DNA of 64,000 nucleotides from Gonocerus acuteangulatus (Eukaryota; Arthropoda; Insecta; Hemiptera; Coreidae). The translations under genes and the position numbers were made by a program. The notes beneath the pieces are model-generated. The model was not told the DNA's origin. It did not search any database and saw nothing but the letters and a program-made list of their open reading frames with translations. Shown piece after piece: positions 1-8,785 of this stretch (position 1 is the stretch's first letter; each line of letters opens with the position of its first letter). The stretch spans positions 37,289,054 to 37,353,053 of the forward strand of contig OX328123.1 in assembly GCA_946811695.1 (NCBI GenBank), written 5' to 3'.

Positions 1-115
1 ATATCAAAAAATCCTTTCTTAGCGAGTGCCTACGTTATATAGGGAGTGTCCATGCAAAATTTCAAAATTTTCTGTTGAGCGGTTCTGTGGGCTGGGCGTT
101 GATAGATTGAATAAC
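1..115 (-). mobile_element. Helitron family A fragment, 5' subterminal part
   Basis: On the minus strand this matches the first part of the Helitron at 7063-8238 and the copy ending at 3502. The shared stretch runs through the 'cgcccagccc' and 'aaaggattttttgatat' blocks. The short (ACTC)n tract that follows the 5' end in the other copies is replaced here by the minisatellite next door. The element continues off the left edge, so its full size is unknown. Confidence 0.7.
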
Positions 116-117
116 AA

Positions 118-597
118 TGACTTATTGAATGAAAACTTTTATTGAATAAAAATGATTTATTAAAATGAAAATTTTTATTGAATAAAAATGATTTATTTGA
201 ATGAAAATTTGTATTGAATAAAAATGATTTATTAAAATGAAAATTTGTATTGAATAAAAATGATTTATTTGAATGAAAATTTGTATTGAATAAAAATGAT
301 TTATTTGAATGAAAATTTGTATTGAATAAAAATGATTTATTTGAATGAAAATTTGTATTGAATAAAAGTGATTTATTTGAATGAAAATTTGTATTGAATA
401 AAAATGATTTATTTGAATAAAAATGATTTATTTGAATGAAAATTTGTATTGAATAAAAATGATTTATTTGAATGAAAATTTTTATTGAATAAAAATGATT
501 TATTTGAATGAAAATTTGTATTGAATAAAAATGATTTATTTGAATGAAAATTTGTATTGAATAAAAATGATTTATTTGAATGAAAATTTTTATTGAA
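118..597. repeat. 36-bp minisatellite array
   Basis: About thirteen head-to-tail units of roughly 36 bp, alternating 'gaataaaaatgattta' and 'gaatgaaaatttgta' half-units with single-base variants (gt/tt) and a few shortened units. The minus-strand reading frame across it is open only because the unit length is a multiple of three; it encodes a repetitive N/F/S-rich chain and is not a gene. Confidence 0.9.
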
Positions 598-1318
598 TTG
601 ACCGTTTGACCGATTTTGACCAAACTTGGAAAACTGCTAGGTCTTGAGCCGGGAAGTCTCGTAAGCTAGGTCAAAAACGTCTACCAGCTGTCTATCAGTA
701 TGTTCCTTATACAAATCCACACCGTTTGACCGATTTTAACCAAACTTGGAAAACTGCTAGGTCTTGATCCGGGAAGTCTCGTAAGCTAGGTCAAAAACGT
801 CTACCAGCTGTCTATCAGTATGTTCCTTATACAAATCCAGACCGTTTGACCGATTTTGACCAAACTTGGAAAACTGCTAGGTCTTGATCCGGGAAGTCTC
901 GTAAGCTAGGTCAAAAACGTCTACCAGCTGTCTATCAGTATGTTCCTTATACAAATCCACACCGTTTGCCCGATTTAGACCAAACTCGGCACACAGGTAG
1001 ATCTTGATCAGGGGAGCGTCGTAGGCTAATTCAAAAACGTCTACCAGCTTTCGGTCTGTAGGTTTATTCCTTATACAATTCCACACTGTTAGACCGATTT
1101 TGACTAAACTTTGCACACACGTGGGTATTGATTTGGGGAAAGTCTTAGGCTACGTCAAAATAGTGTACGAATCACAGTTAGGAGGTCACAGGTTCGAACC
1201 TGTGAACCCGAACAGTTACAGATTTGGGTCATTAGATTTCAATATTACTTATTTGGTTTCTAATTTATTTTTGCTCTTCTAGATGCAGAAAGTAGGTGGC
1301 ACGCCGGGTAACAGCTAG
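598..1318 (+). mobile_element. Helitron family B derivative with 120-bp tandem repeats
   Basis: Four units of exactly 120 bp start at 601, 721, 841 and 961, with a partial fifth at 1081. Each holds the block 'gttccttatacaaatccaca'. The first three units are nearly identical and the fourth is more diverged. The same block lies just inside the 5' end of the Helitron ending at 30044. The right end, 'ccgggtaacag' followed by CTAG at 1315-1318 and then T, is a canonical Helitron 3' terminus and matches the other end of that element. So this is a 5' subterminal repeat array joined to a 3' end, with the coding centre missing. The exact left end is unclear. Confidence 0.65.
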
Positions 1319-2046
1319 TCTAATGAATAATTAATTATTTTTTCTTCTTCATTCATTATTTCTATTCATTTAAAATAGGTTGTGTGTAATTTTAATATAA
1401 AATAATAATAATGTAATTTCAAAATAAAATAATATTTTTAAAAGCAAGTAACTACTATGATGTAAAAATTAAAGATGCCTGGTTGATAATAATTTTTAAA
1501 TAACGACGGAAATTCATAATGGATAATAATGAAGTAAATTCGGGATGTTTGAGGTTATATTGAATTAAGTAACTCTTATTTTTCTTACAGAACAAACTTT
1601 CACATTTATTATTTCTTTTACATAAAGGAAAAATTTAAAAAATATGTTTTGGGTACAATACTGGTCAAAAAAGAAAAATGTACCTACTTTTTTTCCATCA
1701 ACCCAAATACCACAAATTACATCTTAAACGGATAATAATAAATTTATAAGTATTTTTTTCAATAAAAAAAAACACATAATTCAAGTTATAAAAAGTGAAC
1801 ATTTACTTGTAATAGTAAAAATGAATATTCCAATGGCTGCTGCCATGAAAACTAAATGTAAATGATAGGCTTATAATAGCCGTTATTTAAAAAAATCACC
1901 TAATTATTTTTTCCTATCTCACTAGAACTAATTATTCAAATAAGCTTTCAGGATCACTCTCTTTGTAAAATGTTCATCACAGAGCCCATGTGCTTTCGGA
2001 TTATTTGTCTTGCTAGCGAAATAAACAGACGAATGAAAACAGTCTT
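1319..2046. other. A+T-rich DNA with no recognised gene
   Basis: No open frame with recognisable coding character, no terminal repeats and no RNA gene seen on either strand. It lies between a Helitron 3' end and a solo LTR and is probably decayed transposon or intergenic DNA. Confidence 0.5.
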
Positions 2047-2269
2047 AGTTAAATTCACAAACGTCAGGAGACACTTTTTAAAAACTGAATTTATTTTTTA
2101 TATTACAACATAAACTGATACAAATTTTGAATTTAGTGATATATGCACAATAGCTGGAAAGGAACTGACTGTTAGCCAAAGGAGCAGTAGTTAGTCATGG
2201 GAGATAAGCACCTGCTTATATAGGAGTGGGGGTAGATAAAGGTTCTTAGAAGGGTTCAGGGATTTATCT
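2047..2269 (-). mobile_element. Solo LTR of the errantivirus family
   Basis: Read on the minus strand, this aligns end to end with the 222-bp LTRs at 5916-6137 and 14341-14562, including the 'ctatataagcagg' TATA region and the 'tttttaaaaagtg' block. It carries tens of differences plus small indels. No internal viral sequence flanks it, so it is a solo LTR left by LTR-LTR recombination. Short duplicated flanks (CTT, or TCTT if the LTR is taken one base shorter) fit a 3-4 bp target duplication. It is clearly older than the full-length element and shows more than one wave of insertion. Confidence 0.85.
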
Positions 2270-2338
2270 CTTTCAACTGGCGCAGATGTCGCCAGAGGCG
2301 TGTTAAATTTGATAAACACATTTTTTATATATTTGAAA

Positions 2339-3210
2339 TTATTTAACATATTCTACTTCCTGATTTTCGAAAAATTGCAACACTGGCCTTCTGCTTTCGC
2401 TTGGTACGGTATCGACATTTCCAAAATCAAAAAAATCATTAACTTTAGATAGGCGAGCTGTAGGTGTCACCTCCGTTTTTGCATTTACTTCTTCTAAAAC
2501 TTTTAATTTGAAAAATCCCATGATTTCATCATGTTTGAATTCCACATGGATATCACTCAACATAAATAATATTCGATCATATGAATGGCTATTTCGAAAT
2601 GGGCGGCAAGCAAGGGCAGCTGACTCCCTTTTAAAATTGTTGTATATCCAGTGAGCAGTGACACCAAAAAAACTTCTGCACTTTGCAGACCAGATATCTG
2701 CAGTTGTACACACATACTTACACTTTACTAATAGGTCCTTAATATTGCCTAAAGTGCTTAGATAAAAGCTATCCATTCGTCGTACTAAAGTTTGACGAAT
2801 TATCATGTGAAGACCTCTTTTTTTAATGTCCAAATCAGTAAACATTTTTACAAAATATTTATCTACTAAAATTCGCAGTGAGCACATAGAATATATAATA
2901 TATTTCAATATATTCGTTTCGAACTCATCTTGGGACATAACGTTTGTTTCTTTATTTTTTGATGAATTCACAGAAATTTCACTTTGATGTTCGATTGTTT
3001 TGCTTTTCTTGTATTCTCGTACCCCTCAAACGCACTTGTCCCATGTTGCCTTTTTAAATGGGAAATATAATTTGAAGGCGAAAATCTATTTCCTTTTATT
3101 GATACGTGGTTTGGTTTGCATTTTACGCGCTTGACGGATGGATCCGAACTTGATATTTCTAATATTTCAAAAGTTCTAAATTGATAGTATTCCATACCCC
3201 AGTAATTCAA
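2339..3210 (-). pseudogene. hAT-type transposase remnant (BED finger plus core start)
   Basis: Two overlapping minus-strand frames (3210-2968 and 2971-2339) encode the N-terminal part of a hAT-like DDE transposase. The first, about 80 residues, has a BED-finger-like region with a Cys in 'VKCKPNH' and the paired His of 'HLKRQH'. The second, about 210 residues, has the family landmark 'CTTADIWSAKCRSFFGVTAHW'. The frames are out of phase, so at least one frameshift separates them. The rest of the catalytic domain and the C-terminal dimerisation region are missing. It is inactive. The coding part begins right after a stretch shared with Helitron family A, so it may have been carried or captured by that Helitron. 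Confidence 0.75.
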
Positions 3211-3502
3211 GGACTGCCATCATAGTTGAAATTAACCTCAATTAAAAATAATACTATGAAATAGATAATGTACGGTAACAGCTGTTCTTTATCGTCCTAC
3301 GTAGGCTTGCCTGCTCTAACTTTAAACCCCTCTAAAAATACTTAAAAATTCGAATATCAAAAAATCCTTTCTTTGCGAGCGTCTACGTTCTATAGGGAGT
3401 GCCCATGCAAAATTTCAAATTTTTCTGTCGAGCGGCTTGGGCTGGGATATGATAGGTCAGTGAGTGGGTGAGGTGAGTGGTATTTGACAACTATATAGTA
3501 GA
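3190..3502 (-). mobile_element. Helitron family A, 5' end (copy 2)
   Basis: The minus strand starts TC at 3502 with A as the flanking base, then 'TACTATATAGTTGTCAAA' and an (ACTC)-like tract. It is colinear with the 5' 330 bp of the Helitron at 7063-8238. The match ends just after 'ccttgaattact', where this copy runs into the hAT remnant. No 3' terminus (hairpin plus CTAG) was found to the left, so the copy is truncated or rearranged. Confidence 0.7.
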
Positions 3503-3841
3503 TAAGATCACAAAAATAGACATGATATTGGTTTTATTTATCACTTGTTTTCTCTCTACATTTCCAAATGCATTACGCAGTTGAGAGATAATCTCAGTCG
3601 TGAGTATACCGTTAGAAAGGTAATTATATTTTACAAGTTTTGTGAGATCCAGCAACTTGAAGAATATGTTTTGGGAGTATAGAGATGCTCAACATTTTCC
3701 GCTAACGAGACTTTTTTTATAAATATAAACTTTTCGAACAGTTATTACGGGTTGAAAAGACGTTTGTGAACATTGAAAATATACTAGCTTTAAAGAAAAT
3801 TAAATGCTGTTTTCAATAAAGTAATAAATCATTAAAAAATA
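3503..3841. other. Unassigned A+T-rich spacer
   Basis: No gene, terminal repeat or RNA recognised. It lies between a Helitron 5' end and the left arm of a short inverted repeat. Confidence 0.4.
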
Positions 3842-4003
3842 ATGTGTACAAGCAGAGAAAATTGGGGATTTAACATTTCCCAGGGTTTAGAAGGTCCCAT
3901 TTCTCGGAAACCCTGCGTCCTAGCGACATTACCGTGCTGTACCAAAAAAAAAAGCTTATTTAATATGCTAAAAGTTCTACTCGATCAAGTTTATATATGT
4001 ATA
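3842..4003. repeat. Left arm of an inverted repeat, keeps an empty insertion site
   Basis: The reverse complement of this stretch reappears at about 5843-5915 and continues at 14563-14600, the two sides of the endogenous retrovirus. The shared blocks include 'acattaccgtgctgta' and 'ctcggaaaccctgc'. The left arm therefore shows the site as it was before the retrovirus inserted, near 'cgctaggacgcaggg'. It also has an A-run not present in the other arm. Confidence 0.75.
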
Positions 4004-4284
4004 CTAGCTGATCCGGCGAACTTCGTACCGCCTAACAGTCAATTCTTTAATTTTGTTTTAATACTTATTCTGCTATTTGGGACATCCGGACAGCTAGTAA
4101 GGTAAAAAAAAAAGAAAAAAAAATAATAAGTCGACAATTAAATTATGTAAAAAAATTAAAATTATAAAACACTAAAATTCTTTTTATAGTCACTACAAAA
4201 TCACAATCAAAATTACAATATCAGATTTCTTATTACGATACCTACTTATTTTATTTCATTTTATTTTTACTTATTCTAAATTAA

Positions 4285-5215
4285 CCCTGGAATCACAACA
4301 TGATGAAGCTGTTACAAATCTCACAGCGCGGGGTCATATAAGACCCCATCTAGTCTTTCGTAATTCTTTTACAAATTTGGTGTTAGGTTTCTGAAATGGT
4401 ATTTTAAGATGACTACCATGTATAATATAACAATTTATAACCGAATAATCTTATTTAATTGTAAAATGGGGGAGTGGGAAATGAAACATCAAAATACCAC
4501 AAATTTAGACATAAGTTTATTTGAATATTTCTCCTCTGAATATCAACATTAAATATAACGTTTTCTCCTATAATATTTTGTCTTTATGACTGCTAGAATA
4601 AACAAATACTATAATATGCAAAAATTGGTTTAAAAGGGGAAAAAATATAGTGACTTGAATGCATGCACATTATAATGATCAAAAAAATAAAAATATTGTT
4701 ATTCATTTATACACTTTTCAAATGTTCTTTGTCTGTGTTCAGCACACAGACTCTTACTACATTTTGCTCAATGTGTTACAGCTTTCTTTTTTTACGATCA
4801 AAAACACCACATCTAATACATGGCCATCCCCTTTTTCACACGAATCACATACTTCACCAATTTTACTGTCTTCACTATCCAAAACGTCTCCAAACTCTCA
4901 GTTTTTCTCTTCTACAATTTGCCAAAGCAACTCATTGTGAATTTCATCTTCAGTACAAAATAATTTATCGTTAGACATACTACATTCGATAAATAAAAAT
5001 ATTCCATAAACCACAACGTGGGGTCGCCCGTGACCCAAAGGCTTTATATACGTTCACAGGGATAGGAATGAGAAAAGCCTGACTATCCATTATGATCACA
5101 TTGTCAGGACAGGAAGGTACAGGATCGGACATAGTTAACAGCTGGTATGTGTAGGAGATAACAAATATTTTCAGAACTCAGGGGTCACGGGTGACCCCAC
5201 GTTGTGATTCCAAGG
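4285..5215 (-). mobile_element. piggyBac-like element, internally deleted
   Basis: 931 bp bounded by TTAA at 4281-4284 and 5216-5219, with terminal inverted repeats 'CCCTGGAATCACAACATG' on the left and its imperfect complement 'CACGTTGTGATTCCAAGG' on the right. TTAA target duplication and CC-starting repeats are diagnostic of the piggyBac superfamily. Subterminal hairpins occur at both ends ('ggggtcatataagacccc' and 'ggggtcacgggtgacccc'). Only a piece of the transposase N-terminus remains. It is nested inside the Helitron at 4004-5618 and is therefore younger than it. Confidence 0.85.
4800..4978 (-). pseudogene. piggyBac transposase N-terminal remnant
   Basis: From a minus-strand ATG at 4978 a short acidic frame follows ('MSNDKLFCTEDEIHNELLWQ'), then an in-frame stop and further acidic, Ser/Asp-rich codons. 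This resembles the acidic leader that precedes the DDD domain of piggyBac transposases, and its position inside piggyBac-type ends supports the call. The catalytic domain and the C-terminal Cys-rich domain are deleted. Confidence 0.45.
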
Positions 5216-5915
5216 TTAAGTTTCACATTTTTTACGGTACACGATATTTTTTGTTTCATTACCTGACGCGTAAATAAACAGAGCAGATGGTTTTCCAACA
5301 CGGAAAATTTGCGGCTTTTAGATTTAGTAATATTATAGATGCACAGCAAAGAGATGTTTACATTTCAAGTGACATTTTACCACAGACAATTTACATTTTA
5401 CCATAGTCAATTTGTTTTTGAGTAATGTTACCATCGTATAAATATTGACAAATATTGACATTAATATTTATACGATACTAATGTCACTCAATTGTTTTGC
5501 CTTCCCAAAACCTCTCCACTAACACTTTATGGTATGGTATTAAAGTTCAAATTGACCTTTAAGTATTATTACGTTTGGGAATACCAACACATTTAGCGAT
5601 TCATTTTTATATAATAGATGTATATATATACACACACACATATATATATATAACTTTACTATTTTATGTATTTTCTTTCAAACGTTATAATCGCACACAC
5701 ATGCTCTAGCAAAACCGTTGCCAATATAATGGTCAAGATCTTGTTTAATTGAGTGTGAGTAACTGGTCAGCGGCCATTATATATTTTTTGCTATTTATAC
5801 GTCCAGTAGTCACTTTGTTTACACAATGAAGATATCTCGAAAACCTTGATTGAGTAGAACTTGTAGCATATTTAATCAGCTTTCATTTGGTATAGCACGG
5901 TAATGTCGCTACGAT

Positions 5916-6137
5916 AGATAAATCCCTAGCCCTTCCTAGAACCTCTTATCTATCCCTACACCTATATAAGCAGGTGCTTATCTCCCATCACTACTACTGC
6001 TCCTTTGGCCTAGACAGTCAGTCCTCTTCCAACTATTGTGTACACACTTCAAAATTCGAAATTGTATAAGTTTATTTTGTGATCTTTAAATAAAGTTAGT
6101 TTTTAAAAAGTGACTACCGCAGTTTGTGAACTTAACT
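5916..6137 (+). repeat. 5' LTR of the errantivirus
   Basis: 222 bp with AG...CT ends (AGATAA / TTAACT, imperfect inverted repeat), as in gypsy-type errantiviruses. A TATA-like 'ctatataag' lies at 5962-5970 and an AATAAA polyadenylation signal at 6089-6094. The twin is 14341-14562, with two mismatches. Confidence 0.93.
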
Positions 6138-6154
6138 GGCGACCGTGACAGGAC
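6137..6154 (+). promoter_or_regulatory. tRNA primer-binding site
   Basis: TGGCGACCGTGACAGGAC begins on the last T of the 5' LTR. It has the TGG start complementary to a tRNA CCA end. The sequence is of the type I remember for the tRNA-Arg-primed insect elements 412 and mdg1. Confidence 0.85.
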
Positions 6155-7062
6155 TTCTTCAAAGGCGAAAGAAGAACATATGTCAGTGCTTAGCGTGACC
6201 AGGAGGATAGTTCCAGAGACACAGTTCCAGTGATCACACCATTCCTAGGCGAACCAGCACAACATCTTCAGCAGCCTTTCCTTTCAAGGATTAGTTGAAG
6301 AAGCCTCAACAACAAATTTGTTATGCATTCACGATCAGAGGTCAGACACTTGTAATTATTATTTTTTTTTTGTGTGTACAATATTTTTTATTATTAATTT
6401 TTTTATTATATAAATATATATGTCAGAAGACGATAAGCCCACTTTACAACTGTCATCTGACCAACTAAATTCACTTAGAGATCATAATTATATATTAACA
6501 ATGACTAACTATCAAATTACTGATAGAGATTATGGGATTATTCCAACTTTTGATGGTTCCCCAGACCAATTAATTTTCTTTTTAAAAGCTATAAAACAAG
6601 TAGCAGCTTACACGTTAAATGAAAATAATACCCATGCTCAGGGAAATAGTAAAAGATTATTAGCTGTAATAAATTCTAAATTACAAGGACCAGCCAAAGA
6701 TAGTACCCTTACCCACGACTTTGAAACTATAGAAGCATTAGTAAAACACTTAAAACAATGTTACCAGGATTCACGTACAATCGAACAAATACTCATAAAT
6801 ATTACCCAGACAACCTCACATTATAACGAACACCCAATCACGTTTCTAGATAGAATTTCACACTTACGAACAATATTATATTCCCGAATATTTACCGACT
6901 CAAACATAACAGACAAAAAATCAGAGATGCAAAGGTATGATAATATAATTACCCATCACGTGAAAAATCAATTACATAAGGATTTAGCGGATTTTCTAAA
7001 TCACATGAAACACGAAAACATTGAGGATTTAAGACACACCCTTCTAAATGAATGCGCATATA

Positions 7063-8238
7063 TCTACTATATATTTGTCAAATACCACTCACTCACTCAC
7101 TCACTCACTCACTCACTCACTCATCTATCAACGCCCAGCCCAAACCGCTCGACAGAAAATTTTGAAATTTTGCATGGACACCCTCTATATAACGTAGGCG
7201 CTCACTAAGAAAGGATTTTTTGATATTCGTATTTTTAAGCATTTTTAGGGGGGTTTAAAGTTTGAGTTGGTTAGAGAAGGCAAGCCTAGGCAGCCTGCGT
7301 TGCTAGGACGATAAAGAACAGCTGTTACCTTACATTATCTGTCTCATAGTTTTATTTCTAATTGAGGTTAATTTCAACTATGATGGCAGACCTTGAATTA
7401 CTAGAAATTAACTGTCCCTCGTAGAGTTTTAATTGCGTTTCTTTTCTCCCTGTTCCCGTCAGATAGGCTTGCCATATTTTTGGAGAGTTAAACCGAGACA
7501 CATTAATATGGGATGGGCATACCAGGGGGGGGGGATAAAAAGAGTACAAATTATAAGCAAAATGGTTGGTGAGTTTTAAGCCTAGCAACTAGCGGGAAGG
7601 GGGAATCGTAAACTGTTAGTCTACCAAAACCTTAATAATAAGAAGGGAACTTTTTTTGCTACTTGATTTTCTTAAAACAATCTCTCAGCCAAATAGTAGT
7701 GTCTGGCAGCTGGCAGCGCTGTGCAGGTAGTTCCAGCGTTTTACAGTTAGATCACTTCTCATTTCTTTGACACTGTGAGCAGTAGTAAAAATGTTAATTG
7801 TAGAAAAGTAACCGATTTAAAAAAGATTCTTATAAACATGAATTCATTACTTTTTACATCTTACAGCCTTTTCCGGGACATTGATAAAACTGGACGGGAC
7901 ACCGAAACAATTGCAAAATACTGGGACAGTCCCGGTCAAACCGTGATGTATGGCATATCCTTAGGTTTTCCAGGCGAGGTAATAATATCCGGAACCCTTG
8001 CACAGCCTCCTTGCCTATAACCTTGGTAATACTCGTAAATATATTGGGTTTTACCATATGACTTCTTGGAATCATAAACTTTTAAATTTTAACGCCCATT
8101 GAATAAAATATAGTATGACGGGAACCGTGCTGTAATAAACTGCATAGAATTGTATAGTAACGTAATTTTAATGAAACATTATTTAACGCAATAAAATAAC
8201 TACTTATCTGCCGTGACGAAGCACGGGTATTCAGCTAG
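7063..8238 (+). mobile_element. Non-autonomous Helitron family A inside gag
   Basis: Starts TC at 7063 with A before it. It ends CTAG at 8235-8238 with T after it, preceded by the hairpin CCGTG-ACGAAG-CACGG. These are complete Helitron ends and the A|T target rule is met. No Rep/helicase frame is present. Near the 5' end is (ACTC)n at 7087-7121. The first 330 bp match the copies at 3190-3502 and 1-115; a related 3' end occurs at 60458. Because it sits inside an almost unmutated retrovirus, it is a recent mover. Confidence 0.85.
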
Positions 8239-8785
8239 TAGTAGATAGGATACACTCCAAAAACACTCATAAAGAGCACAAAAACAAAAACCACACCCCT
8301 ACGTATCCAAAGCAACATTATCAACAGAATTACCCACCTACATATCCGAAACAACATTACCAACAAAATTACCCACCTACATACCCAAAACAACATTACC
8401 AACAAAATTACGCACCGAGAAACTCACACTCTCAAAACTATAGACAACCATATAATCATTCTTATAATTACAGACAACCTTATAATCATTCTTATAATTA
8501 TAGACAACCGACTTCTTATTCCCAATATAGACATAACCATTACGAATCTCAAAATCATCAAAGACAACCAACTTCACCACAAAAAAGCTTAGCGATTGAA
8601 CCTAAGTACGAGTCACAAAACACAGTTTCCATGAGAACTGCAAAACCAAATCACCCTTTACATTATACAGAAAGACTTGAAAAATTAGAAGAAAAGTTAA
8701 CTGATAATGAAAAAACTAGACATGATCAAGAAGTAAAATTAAATAAATTTATGGAAGACCAAATCGAATTCCGAGAAACTCTTAA

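Larger units (their letters stand above)
4004..5618 (-). mobile_element. Non-autonomous Helitron, complete ends, 1.6 kb
   Basis: On the minus strand the element starts TC at 5618 ('TCTATTATATAAAAATGA') and ends CTAG at 4004-4007. The 3' end is preceded by a short hairpin (CGAA/TTCG) in 'ggtacgaagttcgccgg'. The flanking bases are A at 5' and T at 3', the canonical Helitron A|T target. The same 5' end occurs at 51583. No Rep/helicase frame is present, so it needs an autonomous partner. A piggyBac-like element sits inside it. Confidence 0.75.

Noticed and set aside
30..623. Long open frame on the minus strand over the first 600 bases
   Set aside because: It is produced by the 36-bp minisatellite, whose unit length is a multiple of three. 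The protein is just repeated N/F/S/H and I/Q blocks.
118..1085. Regular repeats that could suggest a CRISPR array
   Set aside because: The units are contiguous (36 bp and 120 bp) with no unique spacers, and the DNA is clearly eukaryotic. These are tandem arrays in a transposon.
1180..1215. 'GGTTCGAACC' B-box-like motif as a tRNA gene
   Set aside because: No A box at the right distance and no acceptor stem; the motif is only a short palindrome inside a Helitron derivative.
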